A DNA stretch of 64,000 nucleotides from Gordius sp. MW1 (Eukaryota > Nematomorpha > Gordioida > Gordea > Gordiidae), in assembly GCA_964036665.1 (NCBI GenBank), contig OZ038529.1:15074060-15138059 (forward strand), read 5' to 3'. The position numbers were made by a program, and so were the translations under genes. A model generated the notes under the pieces. It did no database searches and was not told where the DNA came from. It was given only the letters and a program-made list of their open reading frames with translations. Shown one piece after another: positions 24,822 to 37,399 of this stretch (its first letter is position 1; the number at the start of each line of letters is the position of its first letter).

Positions 24822-27225
24822 CGTGAGTGCTTAATTTTTCAAAAATGCACTATGCGATCATGATTTTAAAGTAATAGTTTTCTGATTCTTATAAATTTTT
24901 ACTTTTTATCATCAAAACCACGTCTGAAAACGACAACTTTCATCGGATGCATACGGTTGAAAGAAAAATATGTGAAAAATTTTGAGGTAAATATATGTAT
25001 TTTTTTCGATTCTATGTGAAAGAGCATGAAAAAATATATAAAAGTAAGCCAATTTGAGAATCCTATTATCCTCGATTTACTTCCGAAAAGAGGTTTTTAG
25101 CTGCGAGAACTATCATTTTGACAAAGACAACGTTTTATTGTTGCGATTAGTTTGTTGTATCGCAACGTGAGTTCTTAATTTTTAAAAATGGCTCTATGCG
25201 ATTATGATTCCAAAGTAATAGTTTTCTGATTCTCATAAGTTTTTACTTTTTATCATCAAAACCACGTCTGAAAACGACAACTTTCATCGGATGCATACGG
25301 TTGATAGAAAAATATGTGAAAATTTTTGAGGTAAAAATATTTATTTTTTTCGATTCTATGTGAGACCATGAAAAAATGTATAAAAGTAAGCTAATTTGAG
25401 AATCCTATTATCCTCGATTTATTTCGGAAAAGAGGTTTTAAGCTGCCAGAACTATCATTTTGACAAAAGACCGTTTTATTGTTGCGATTAGTTTGTTGTA
25501 TCGCAACGTGAGTGCTTAATTTTTGAAAATGGCTGTATGCGATTATGATTTCAAAGTAATAGTTTTTAGATTCTGATAAATTTTTACTTTTTATCATCGA
25601 AACCACGTCTGAAAACGACAACTTTCATCGGATGAATACGGTTGAAAGAAATATATGTGAAAAATTTTGAGGTAAAAATATTTATTTTTTTCGATTCTAT
25701 GTGAAAGAGCATAAAAAAATATATAAAAGTAAGCCAATTTGAGAATCCTATTATCCTCGATTTACTTCCGAAAAGAGGTTTTAAGCTGCCAGAACTATCA
25801 TTTTGACAAAAGACAACGTTTTATTGTTGCGATTAGTTTGTTGTATCGCAACGTGAGTGCTTATTTCAAAAATGTGACTATGCGATCATGATTTTAAAGT
25901 AATAGTTTTCTGATTCTGATAAATTTTTACTTTTTATCATCGAAACCACGTCTGAAAACGACAACTTTCATCGGATGCATACGGTTGAAAGAAAAATATG
26001 TGAAAAATTTTGAGGTAAAAATATTTATTTTTTTCGATTCTATGTGAAAGAGCATAAAAAAATATATAAAAGTAAGCCAATTTGAGAATTCTATTATCCT
26101 CGATTTACTTCCGAAAAGAGGTTTTAAGCTGCCAGAACTATCATTTTGACAAAAGACAACGTTTTATTGTTGCGATTAGTTTGTTGTATCGCAACGTGAG
26201 TGCTTAATTTTTGAAAATGGCTGTATGCGATTATGATTTCAAAGTAATAGTTTTAGATTCTGGTAAATTTTTACTTTTTATCATCGAAACCACGTCTGAA
26301 AACGACAACTTTCATCGGATGAATACGGTTGAAAGAAATATATGTGAAAAATTTTGAGGTAAAAATATTTATTTTTTTCGATTCTATGTGAAAGAGCATA
26401 AAAAAATATATAAAAGTAAGCCAATTTGAGAATCCTATTATCCTCGATTTACTTCCGAAAAGAGGTTTTAAGCTGCCAGAACTATCATTTTGACAAAAGA
26501 CAACGTTTTATTGTTGCGATTAGTTTGTTGTATCGCAACGTGAGTGCTTATTTCAAAAATGTGACTATGCGATCATGATTTTAAAGTAATAGTTTTCTGA
26601 TTCTGATAAATTTTTACTTTTTATCATCGAAACCACGTCTGAAAACGACAACTTTCATCGGATGCATACGGTTGAAAGAAAAATATGTGAAAAATTTTGA
26701 GGTAAAAATATTTATTTTTTTCGATTCTATGTGAAAGAGCATAAAAAAATATATAAAAGTAAGCCAATTTGAGAATTCTATTATCCTCGATTTACTTCCG
26801 AAAAGAGGTTTTAAGCTGCCAGAACTATCATTTTGACAAAAGACAACGTTTTATTGTTGCGATTAGTTTGTTGTATCGCAACGTGAGTGCTTAATTTTTG
26901 AAAATGGCTGTATGCGATTATGATTTCAAAGTAATAGTTTTAGATTCTGGTAAATTTTTACTTTTTATCATCGAAACCACGTCTGAAAACGACAACTTTC
27001 ATCGGATGCATACGGTTGAAAGAAAAATATGTGAAAAATTTTGAGGTAAAAATATTTATTTTTTTCGATTCTATGTGAAAGAGCATAAAAAAATATATAA
27101 AAGTAAGCCAATTTGAGAATTCTATTATCCTCGATTTACTTCCGAAAAGAGGTTTTAAGCTGCCAGAACTATCATTTTGACAAAAGACAACGTTTTATTG
27201 TTGCGATTAGTTTGTTGTATCGCAA
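24822..27225 (+). repeat. Block duplicated at about 28921-30978
   Basis: Monomers at 24822, 25166, 25507, 25852, 26195 and 26539 match 28921, 29265, 29608, 29953, 30296 and 30640 at an offset of 4099-4101 bp. Shared marks include GACAAAGACAACG, GATTCTCATAAGT, AAATGTATAAAAG, TTCGGAAAAGAGG and AAATGTGACTATG. The copy at 25467 lost AAC from AAGACAACG. The partner at 30640 switches after AAATGTGACTATGCG to the body of the 27226 type, so it is a chimera that skips one monomer. Confidence 0.88.
25852..27225 (+). repeat. Two-monomer HOR, 687 bp, two copies
   Basis: Monomers 25852 and 26195 recur as 26539 and 26882, exactly 687 bp later. The first of each pair begins GTGCTTATTTCAAAAATGTGAC (5 bp shorter head) and the second AAATGGCTGTATGCG. 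A further copy of the second type follows at 27226. The same dimer appears again at 29953-30639, carried by the 4.1-kb duplication. Confidence 0.9.
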
Positions 27226-27566
27226 CGTGAGTGCTTTATTTTTGAAAATGGCTGTATGCGATTATGATTTCAAAGTAATAGTTTTAGATTCTGGTAAATT
27301 TTTACTTTTTATCATCGAAACCACGTCTGAAAACGACAACTTTTATCGGATGCATACGGTTGAAAGAAAAATATGTGAAAAATTTTGAGGTAAAAATATT
27401 TATTTTTTTCGATTCTATGTGAAAGAGCATAAAAAAATATATAAAAGTAAGCCAATTTGAGAATCCTATTATCCTCGATTTACTTCCGAAAAGAGGTTTT
27501 AAGCTGCCAGAACTATCATTTTGACAAAAGACAACGTTTTATTGCGATTAGTTTGTTGTATCGCAA

Positions 27567-27886
27567 CGTGAGTGCTTAATTTTTCAAAAAAGTAATAGTT
27601 TTCTGATTCTGATAAATTTTTACTTTTTATCATCGAAACCACGTCTGAAAGCGACAACTTTCATCGGATGCATACGGTTGAAAGAAAAATATGTGAAAAA
27701 TTTTGAGGTAAAAATATGTATTTTTTTCGATTCTATGTGAAAGAGCATGAAAAAATATATAAAAGTAAGCCAATTTGAGAATCCTATTATCCTCGATTTA
27801 CTTCCGAAAAAGGTTTTAAGCTGCCAGAACTATCATTTTGACAAAAGACAACGTTTTATTGTTGCGATTAGTTTGTTGTATCGCAA
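27567..27886 (+). repeat. Shortened monomer (320 bp)
   Basis: TTTTTCAAAAAAGTAATAG near 27581 replaces the normal head. About 25 bp between the two A runs, including the ATCATGAT palindrome, are missing. The related monomer at 30979 retains the region as TATGCTTCATGATTTA. Confidence 0.9.
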
Positions 27887-30800
27887 CGTGAGTGCTTAAT
27901 TTTTAAAAATGGCTCTATGCGATTATGATTTCAAAGTAATAGTTTTTAGATTCTGATAAATTTTTACTTTTTATCATCGAAACCACGTCAGAAAACGACA
28001 ACTTTCATCGGATGCATACGGTTGAAAGAAAAATATGTGAAAAATTTTGAGGTAAAAATATGTATTTTTTTCGATTCTATGTGAAAGAGCATGAAAAAAT
28101 ATATAAAAGTAAGCCAATTTGAGAATCCTATTATCCTCGATTTACTTCCGAAAAAAGGTTTTAAGCTGCCAGAACTATCATTTTGACAAAAGACAACGTT
28201 TTATTGTTGCGATTAGTTTGTTGTATCGCAACGTGAGTGCTTAATTTTTGAAAATGGCGCTATGCGATCATGATTTCAAAGTAATAGTTTTAGATTCTGG
28301 TAAATTTTTACTTGGGATCATAGAAACCACGTCTTAAAACGACAACTTTCATCGGATGCATACGGTTGAAAGAAAAATATGTGAAAAATTTTGAGGTAAA
28401 AATATTTATTTTTTTCGATTCTATGTGAAAGAGCATGAAAAAATATATATAAGTAAGCCAATTTGAGAATCCTATTATCCTCGATTTACTTCCGAAAAGA
28501 GGTTTTTAGCTGCCAGAACTATCATTTTGACAAAAGACAACGTTTTATTGTTGCGATTAGTTTGTTGTATCGCAACGTAAGTGCTTAATTTTTAAAAAAT
28601 GCACTATGCGATCATGATTTTAAAGTAATAGTTTTCTGATTCTGATAAATTTTTACTTTTTATCATCGAAACCACGTCTGAAAACGACAACTTTCATCGG
28701 ATGCATACGGTTGAAAGAAAAATTTGTGAAAAATTTCGAGGTAAAAACATTTATTTTTTTCGATTCTATGTGAAAGAGCATGAAAAAATATATATAAGTA
28801 AGCCAATTTGAGAATCCTATCATATTCGATTGACTTCCGAAAAGAGGTTTTAAGCTGCGAGAACTATCATTTTGACAAAAGACAACGTTTTATTGTTGCG
28901 ATTAGTTTGTTGTATCGCAACGTGAGTGCTTAATTTTTCAAAAATGCACTATGCGATCATGATTTTAAAGTAATAGTTTTCTGATTCTTATAAATTTTTA
29001 CTTTTTATCATCAAAACCACGTCTGAAAACGACAACTTTCATCGGATGCATACGGTTGAAAGAAAAATATGTGAAAAATTTTGAGGTAAAAATATGTATT
29101 TTTTTCGATTCTATGTGAAAGAGCATGAAAAAATATATAAAAGTAAGCCAATTTGAGAATCCTATTATCCTCGATTTACTTCCGAAAAGAGGTTTTTAGC
29201 TGCGAGAACTATCATTTTGACAAAGACAACGTTTTATTGTTGCGATTAGTTTGTTGTATCGCAACGTGAGTTCTTAATTTTTAAAAATGGCTCTATGCGA
29301 TTATGATTCCAAAGTAATAGTTTTCTGATTCTCATAAGTTTTTACTTTTTATCATCAAAACCACGTCTGAAAACGACAACTTTCATCGGATGCATACGGT
29401 TGAAAGAAAAATATGTGAAAATTTTTGAGGTAAAAATATTTATTTTTTTCGATTCTATGTGAGACCATGAAAAAATGTATAAAAGTAAGCCAATTTGAGA
29501 ATCCTATTATCATCGATTTATTTCGGAAAAGAGGTTTTAAGCTGCCAGAACTATCATTTTGACAAAAGACAACGTTTTATTGTTGCGATTAGTTTGTTGT
29601 ATCGCAACGTGAGTGCTTAATTTTTGAAAATGGCTGTATGCGATTATGATTTCAAAGTAATAGTTTTTAGATTCTGATAAATTTTTACTTTTTATCATCG
29701 AAACCACGTCTGAAAACGACAACTTTCATCGGATGAATACGGTTGAAAGAAATATATGTGAAAAATTTTGAGGTAAAAATATTTATTTTTTTCGATTCTA
29801 TGTGAAAGAGCATAAAAAAATATATAAAAGTAAGCCAATTTGAGAATCCTATTATCCTCGATTTACTTCCGAAAAGAGGTTTTAAGCTGCCAGAACTATC
29901 ATTTTGACAAAAGACAACGTTTTATTGTTGCGATTAGTTTGTTGTATCGCAACGTGAGTGCTTATTTCAAAAATGTGACTATGCGATCATGATTTTAAAG
30001 TAATAGTTTTCTGATTCTGATAAATTTTTACTTTTTATCATCGAAACCACGTCTGAAAACGACAACTTTCATCGGATGCATACGGTTGAAAGAAAAATAT
30101 GTGAAAAATTTTGAGGTAAAAATATTTATTTTTTTCGATTCTATGTAAAAGAGCATAAAAAAATATATAAAAGTAAGCCAATTTGAGAATTCTATTATCC
30201 TCGATTTACTTCCGAAAAGAGGTTTTAAGCTGCCAGAACTATCATTTTGACAAAAGACAACGTTTTATTGTTGCGATTAGTTTGTTGTATCGCAACGTGA
30301 GTGCTTAATTTTTGAAAATGGCTGTATGCGATTATGATTTCAAAGTAATAGTTTTAGATTCTGGTAAATTTTTACTTTTTATCATCGAAACCACGTCTGA
30401 AAACGACAACTTTCATCGGATGAATACGGTTGAAAGAAATATATGTGAAAAATTTTGAGGTAAAAATATTTATTTTTTTCGATTCTATGTGAAAGAGCAT
30501 AAAAAAATATATAAAAGTAAGCCAATTTGAGAATCCTATTATCCTCGATTTACTTCCGAAAAGAGGTTTTAAGCTGCCAGAACTATCATTTTGACAAAAG
30601 ACAACGTTTTATTGTTGCGATTAGTTTGTTGTATCGCAACGTGAGTGCTTATTTCAAAAATGTGACTATGCGATTATGATTTCAAAGTAATAGTTTTAGA
30701 TTCTGGTAAATTTTTACTTTTTATCATCGAAACCACGTCTGAAAACGACAACTTTTATCGGATGCATACGGTTGAAAGAAAAATATGTGAAAAATTTTGA

Positions 30801-31320
30801 GGTAAAAATATTTATTTTTTTCGATTCTATGTGAAAGAGCATAAAAAAATATATAAAAGTAAGCCAATTTGAGAATCCTATTATCCTCGATCTACTTCCG
30901 AAAAGAGGTTTTAAGCTGCCAGAACTATCATTTTGACAAAAGACAACGTTTTATTGCGATTAGTTTGTTGTATCGCAACGTGAGTGCTTAATTTTTCAAA
31001 AATGCACTATGCTTCATGATTTAAAGTAATAGTTTTCTGATTCTGATAAATTTTTACTTTTTATCATCGAAACCACGTCTGAAAGCGACAACTTTCATCG
31101 GATGCATACGGTTGAAAGAAAAATATGTGAAAAATTTTGAGGTAAAAATATGATTTTTTTCGATTCTATGTGAAAGAGCATGAAAAAATATATAAAAGTA
31201 AGCCAATTTGAGAATCCTATTATCCTCGATTTACTTCCGAAAAGAGGTTTTTAGCTGCGAGAACTATCATTTTGACAAAAGACAACGTTTTATTGTTGCG
31301 ATTAGTTTGTTGTATCGCAA

Positions 31321-32720
31321 CGTGAGTGCTTAATTTTTAAAAATGGCTCTATGCGATTATGATTTCAAAGTAATAGTTTGTAGATTCTGATAAATTTTTA
31401 CTTTTTATCATCGAAACCACGTCTGAAAACGACAACTTTCATCGGATGCATACGGTTGAAAGAAAAATATGTGAAAAATTTTAAGGTAAAAATAGGTATT
31501 TTTTTCGATTCTATGTGAAAGAGCATGAAAAAATATATAAAAGTAAGCCAATTTGAGAATCCTATTATCCTCGATTTACTTCCGAAAAAAGGTTTTTAGC
31601 TGCGAGAACTATCATTTTGACAAAAGACAACGTTCTATTGTTGCGATTAGTTTGTTGTATCGCAACGTGAGTGCTTAATTTTTGAAAATGGCTCTATGCG
31701 ATCATGATTTCAAAGTAATAGTTTTTAGATTCTGATAAATTTTTACTTTTTATCATCGAAACAACGTCTGAAAACGACAACTTTCATCAGATGCATACGG
31801 TTGAAAGAAAAATATGTGAAAAATTTTTAGGTAAAAATATTTATTTTTTTCGATTCTATGTGAAAGAGCACGAAAAAATATATATAGCCAATTTGAGAAT
31901 CCTATTATCCTCGATATACTTCCGAAAAGAGGTTTTTAGCTGCGAGAACTATCATTTTGACAAAAGACAACGTTTTATTGTTGCGATTAGTTTGTTGTAT
32001 CGCAACGTGAGTGCTTAATTTTTGAAAATGGCTCTATGCGATCATGATTTCAAAGTAATAGTTTTAGATTCTGATAAATTTTTACTTGGGATCATAGAAA
32101 CCACGTCTGAAAATCACAACTTTCATCGGATGAATACGGTTCAAAGAAAAATATGTGAAAAATTTTGTGGTAAAAATATATGTGAAAGAGCATGAAAAAA
32201 TTTATAAAAGTAAGCCAATTTGAGAATCCAATTATCCTCGATTGACTTCCGAAAACAGGTTTTAAGCTGCGAGAACTATCATTTTGACAAAAGCCAACGT
32301 TTTATTGTTGCAATTAGTTTGTTGTATCGCAACGTGAGTGCTGAATTTTTGAAAACTGCTCTATGCGATCATGATTTCAAAGTAATAGTTTTCAGATTCT
32401 GATAAATTTTTACTTGGGATCATAGAAACCACGTCTGAAAACGACAACTTTCATCGGATGAATACGGTTCAAAGAAAAATATGTGAAAAATTTTGAGGTA
32501 AAAAAATTTATTTTTTTCGATTCTATGTGAAAGAGCGTAAAAAAATATATAAAAGTAAGCCAATTTGAGAATCCTATTATCCTCTATTGATTTGCGCAAA
32601 GAGGTTTTAAGCAGCGAGAACTATCATTTTGACAAAAGACAACGTTTTATTGTTGCGATTAGTTTGTTGTATCGCAACGTGAGTGCTTAATTTTTCAAAA
32701 ATTCATTATGCGATCATGAT
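31321..32720 (+). repeat. Divergent edge monomers before the inversion
   Basis: Monomers at 31321, 31666, 32006, 32333 and 32678 carry many private changes: AATAGGTATTTTTTT (31491), ACGTTCTATTG (31630), GAAACAACGTC (31758), ATATATAGCC (31880), AATCACAACTT (32113), an 18-bp deletion at TAAAAATATATGTG (32171), AAAGCCAACG (32290), GCAATTAG (32310) and CCTCTATTGATTTGCGC (32580). I could not assign them to a HOR copy. Edge decay of this sort is expected where unequal exchange no longer homogenises monomers. Confidence 0.75.
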
Positions 32721-32730
32721 AAAAATAAAT
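32713..32730. other. Inversion junction between the two satellite arms
   Basis: The forward monomer that begins at 32678 runs normally to GCGATCATGAT, ending at 32720. The next base starts a reverse-strand monomer at AAAAATAAATATTTTTACC, the complement of the GGTAAAAATATTTATTTTT segment. There is no spacer and at most one base of microhomology. The forward side stops directly after the 8-bp palindrome ATCATGAT (32713-32720). The two sides break at different monomer phases and carry different private variants, so this is not a mirror-image foldback. Simple read-foldback artefact is therefore unlikely, although assembly joining of two arrays cannot be excluded from sequence alone. Confidence 0.95.
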
Positions 32731-34849
32731 ATTTTTACCTCAAAATTTTTCACATATTTTTCTTTGAACCGTATTCATCCGATGAAAGATGTCGTTTTCA
32801 GACGTGGTTTCTATGATCCCAAGTAAAAATTTTAAAGAATCTGAAAACTATTACTTTGAAATCATGATCGCATAGAGCCATTTTCATAAATTAAGCACTC
32901 ACGTTGCGATACAACAAACTAATCGCAACAATAAAACGTTGTCTTTTGTCAAAATGATAGTTCTCGCAGTTTAAACCTCTTTTCGGAAGTCAATCGAGGA
33001 TAATAGGATTCTCAAATTGGGTTACTTTTATATATTTTTTCATGCTCTTTCACATAGAATCGAAAAAAAGAAATATTTTTACCTCGAAATTTTTCACATA
33101 TTTTTCTTTGAACCGTATTCATCCGATGAAAGTTGTCGTTTTCAGACGTGGTTTCGATGATAAAAAGTAAAAATTTATCAGAATCAGAAAACTATTACTT
33201 TAAAATCATGATCGCATAGTGCATTTTTGAAAAATTAAGCACTCACGTTGCGATACAACAAACTAATCGCAACAATAAAACGTTGTCTTTTGTCAAAATG
33301 ATAGTTCTCGCAGCTTAAAACCTCTTTTCGGAAGTCAATCGAGGATAATAGGATTCTCAAATTGGCTTACTTTTATATATTTTTTCATGCTCTTTCAGAA
33401 TCGAAAAAAATAAATATTTTTACCTCAAAATTTTTCACATATTTTTCTTTCAACCGTATGCATTCGATGAAAGTTGTCGTTTTCAGACGTGGTTTCGATG
33501 ATAAAAAGTAAAAAATTTTCAGAATCAGAAAACTATTACTTTAAAATCATGATCGCATAGTGCATTTTTGAAAAATTAAGCACTCACGTTGCGATACAAC
33601 AAACTAATCGCAACAATAAAACGTTGTCTTTTGTCAAAATGATAGTTCTCGCAGCTTAAAACCTCTTTTCGGAAGTCAATCGAGGATTATAGGATTCTCA
33701 AATTGGCTTACTTTTATATATTTTTTCATGCTCTTTCACATAGAATCGAAAAAAATAAATATTTTTACATCAAAATTTTTCACATATTTTTCTTTGAACC
33801 GTATTCATCCGATGAAAGTTGTCGTTTTCACACGTGGTTTCGATGATAAAAAGTAAAAATTTATCAGAATTAGAAAACTATTACTTTAAAATCATGATCG
33901 CATAGTGCATTTTTGAAAAATTCAGCACTCACTTTGCGATACAACAAACTAATCGCAACAATAAAACGTTGTCTTTTGTCAAAATGAATAGTTCTGGCAG
34001 CTTAAAACCTCTTTTCGGAAGTAAATCGAGGATAATAGGATTCTCAAACTGGCTTACTTTTATATATTTTTTCATGCTCTTTCACATAGAATCGAAAAAA
34101 ATAAATATTTTTACCTCAAAATTTTTCACATATTTTTCTTTGAACCGTATTCATCCGATGAAAGATGTCGTAATCAGACGTGGTTTCTATGATCCCAAGT
34201 AAAAATTTATCAGAATCTGAAAACTATTACTTTGAAATCATGATCGCATAGAGCCATTTTCAAAAATTTAGCACTCACGTTGCGATACAACAAACTAATC
34301 GCAACAATAAAACGTTGTCTTTTGTCAAAATGATAGTTCTCGCAGCTTAAAACCTCTTTTCGGAAGTCAATCGAGGATAATAGGATTCTCAAATTGGCTT
34401 ACTTTTATATATTTTTTGATGCTCTTTCACATAGAATCGAAAAAAATAAATATTTTTACCTCGAAATTTTTCACATATTTTTCTTTGAACCGTATGCATC
34501 CGATGAAAGCTGTCGTTTTCAGACGTGGTTTCGATGATAAAAAGTAAAAATTTATCAGAATCAGAAAACTATTACTTTAAAATCATGATCGCATAGTGCA
34601 TTTTTGAAAAATTAAGCACTCACGTTGCGATACAACAAACTAATCGCAACAATAAAACGTTGTCTTTTGTCAAAATGATAGTTCTCGCAGCTTAAAACCT
34701 CTTTTCGGAAGTGAATCGAGGATAATAGGATTCTGAAATTAGCTTACTTTTATATATTTTTTCATGCTCTTTCACATAGAATCGAAAAAAATTAATATTT
34801 TTACCTCAAAATTTTTCACATATTTTTCTTTCAAAGTATGCATCCGATG

Positions 34850-36069
34850 AAAGTTGTCGTTTTCAGACGTCGTTTCGATGATAAAAAGTAAAAATTTATC
34901 AGAATTAGAAAACTATTACTTTAAAATCATGATCGCATAGTGCATTTTTGAAAAATTCAGCACTCACGTTGGGATACAACAAACTAATCGCACAATAAAA
35001 CGTTGTCTTTTGTCAAAATGAATAGTTCTGGCAGCTTAAAACCTCTTTTCGAAGTCAATCGAGGATAATAGGATTCTCAAATTGGCTTACTTTTATATAT
35101 TTTTTGATGCTCTTTCACATAGAATCGAAAAAAATAAATATTTTTACCTCGAAATTTTTCACATATTTTTCTTTGAACCGTATGCATCCGATGAAAGTTG
35201 TCGTTTTCAGACGTGGTTTCGATGATAAAAAGTAAAAATTTATAGAATCAGAAAACTATTACTTTAAAATCATGATCGCATAGTGCATTTTTGAAAAATT
35301 AAGCACTCACGTTGCGATACAACAAACTTATCGCAACAATAAAACGTTGTCTTTTGTCAAAATGATAGTTCTCGCAGCTTAAAACCTCTTTTCGGAAGTC
35401 AATCGAGGATAATAGGATTCTCAAATTGGCTTACTTTTATATATTTTTTCATGCTCTTTCACATAGAATCGAAAAAAATAAATATTTTTACCTCAAAATT
35501 TTTCACATATTTTTCTTTCAACCGTATGCATCCGATGAAAGTTGTCGTTTTCAGAAGTGGTTTCTATGATCCCAAGTAAAAATTAGAATCTGAAAACTAT
35601 TACTTTGAAATCATGATCGCATAGAGCTATTTTCATAAATTGAGCACTCACGTTGCGATACAACAAACTAATCGCAACAATAAAACGTTGTCTTTTGTCA
35701 AAATGATAGTTCTCGCAGCTTAAAACCTCTTTTCGGAAGTCAATCGAGGATAATAGGATTCTCAAATTGGCTTACTTTTATATATTTTTTCATGCTCTTT
35801 CACATAGAATCGAAAAAAATAAATATTTTTACCTCAAAATTTTTCACATATTTTTCTTTCAACCGTATGCATCCGATGAAAGTTGTCGTTTTCAGACGTC
35901 GTTTCGATGATAAAAAGTAAAAATTTATCAGAATTAGAAAACTATTACTTTAAAATCATGATCGCATAGTGCATTTTTGAAAAATTCAGCACTCACGTTG
36001 GGATACAACAAACTAATCGCACAATAAAACGTTGTCTTTTGTCAAAATGAATAGTTCTGGCAGCTTAAA
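34850..36069 (-). repeat. Local three-monomer repeat (1029 bp)
   Basis: The segment 34850-35040 recurs at 35879-36069. Shared rare states are CAGACGTCGTTTC, TCAGAATTAGAAAAC, ATTCAGCACTCACG, GTTGGGATACAAC and CGCACAATAAAAC, three monomers apart (landmarks 34966 and 35995). The second copy keeps CGGAAG where the first has CGAAG. Confidence 0.85.
35090..35780 (-). repeat. Two-monomer block repeated 8252 bp away
   Basis: Two monomers ending at landmarks 35309 and 35650 match those at 43561 and 43902. Both pairs carry TTTATAGAATCAG, CAGAAGTGGTTTC, AAAAATTAGAATCTG and CATAAATTGAGCAC, with a constant offset of 8252 bp (24 monomers). The intervening monomers do not show the same constant offset, so the pair has moved separately or the rest was rearranged. 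Confidence 0.85.
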
Positions 36070-36686
36070 ACCTCTTTTCGGAAGTCAATCGAGGATAATA
36101 GGATTCTCAAATTGGCTTACTTTGATATATTTTTTCATGCTCTTTCACATAAAATCGAAAAAAATAAATATTTTTACCTCAAAATTTTTCACATATTTAT
36201 CTTTGAACCGTATTCATCCGATGAAAGATGTCGTATTCAGACGTGGTTTCTATGATCCCAAGTAAAAATTTATCAGAATCTGAAAACTATTACTTTGAAA
36301 TCATGATCGCATAGAGCCATTTTCAAAAATTAAGCACTCACGTTGCGATACAACAAACTAATCGCAACAATAAAACGTTGTCTTTTGTCAAAATGATAGT
36401 TCTCGCAGCTTAAAACCTCTTTTCGGAAGTCAATCGATGATAATAGGATTCTCAAATTGGCTTACTTTTATATATTTTTTCATGCTCTTTCACATAGAAT
36501 CGAAAAAAATAAATATTTTTACCTCAAAATTTTTCTCATATTTTTCTTTGAACCGTATGCATCCGATGAAAGTTGTCGTTTTCAGACGTGGTTTCGATGA
36601 TAAAAAGTAAAAATTTATCAGAATCAGAAAACTATTACTTTAAAATCATGATCGCATAGTGCATTTTTGGAAAATTAAGCACTCAC

Positions 36687-36706
36687 GTTGCGATACAAAT
36701 CGCAAC
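36687..36706. repeat. Inverted repeat with shortened 4-nt loop
   Basis: In this right-arm monomer 7 bp of the loop are deleted, leaving GTTGCGAT, loop ACAA, ATCGCAAC. Both stem halves are intact and the loop shrinks from 11 to 4 nt, giving a compact perfect hairpin. The deletion accounts for the short 338-bp spacing to the next monomer. Confidence 0.9.
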
Positions 36707-37399
36707 AATAAAACGTTGTCTTTTGTCAAAATGATAGTTCTCGCAGCTTAAAACCTCTTTTCGGAAGTCAATCAAGGATAATAGGATTCTAAAATTGGCT
36801 TACTTTTATATATTTTTTCATGCTCTTTCACATAGAATCGAAAAAAATAAATATTTTTAACTCAAAATTTTTCACATATTTTTCTTTCAACCGTATGCAT
36901 CCGATGAAAGTTGTCGTTTTCAGACGTGGTTTCGATGATAAAAAGTAAAAATTTATCAGAATCAGAAAACTATTACTTTAAAATCATGATCGCATAGTGC
37001 ATTTTTGAAAAATTAAGCACTCACGTTGCGATACAACAAACTAATCGCAACAATAAAACGTTTTCTTTTGTCAAAATGATAGTTCTCGCAGCTTAAAACC
37101 TCTTTTCGGAAGTCAATCGAGGATAATAGGATTCTAAAATTGGCTTACTTTTATATATTTTTTCATGCTCTTTCACATAGAATCGAAAAAAATAAATATT
37201 TTTACCTCAAAATTTTTCACATATTTTTCTTTCAACCGTATGCATCCGATGAAAGTTGTCGTTTTCAGACGTGGTTTCGATGATAAAAAGTAAAAATTTA
37301 TCAGAATCAGAAAACTATTACTTTAAAATCATGATCGCATAGTGCATTTTTGAAAAATTAAGCACTCACGTTGCGATACAACAAACTAATCGCAACAAT

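Larger units (their letters stand above)
1..32720 (+). repeat. Satellite array, left arm (forward monomers)
   Basis: Tandem array of an A+T-rich monomer. Taking the C of CGTGAGTGC as the start, 95 monomers begin between 421 and 32678, for example 421, 765, 1108, 1453, 1854, 2254, 2597, 2941, 3284, 3629, 3973. Spacing is mostly 343-345 bp. Exceptions are deleted monomers (314, 318, 320, 327, 332 and 340 bp) and two 58-bp partial duplications. All 95 point the same way. The arm is organised as overlapping higher-order repeats and not as a simple array of equivalent monomers. A monomer close to two nucleosome repeats in length, in a long homogeneous array, is typical of centromeric or pericentromeric satellites. 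That function is inferred. No gene is present: all six frames are broken at least every few hundred bases. Confidence 0.98.
32721..36070 (-). repeat. Divergent edge monomers after the inversion
   Basis: The first right-arm monomers are less regular than those further in. They show GCAGTTTAAACC (32967), TTGGGTTACTT (33017), a 5-bp loss at CTTTCAGAATCG (33395), AAAAAATTTTCAG (33507), CACTTTGCGAT (33930), a loss at CGCACAATAAAAC (34990), and CTTTCAAAGTATGC with 2 bp missing (34828). Several have GAATAGTTCTGGCAGC, an insertion otherwise seen mainly at 35.0, 36.0, 60.1 and 63.6 kb. Confidence 0.72.

Noticed and set aside
32600-32850. Inversion as a simple read-foldback artefact
   Set aside because: A foldback would make the right side the mirror of the left with the same variants. 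The phases and variants differ on the two sides. Assembly misjoining remains possible and is listed as a check.
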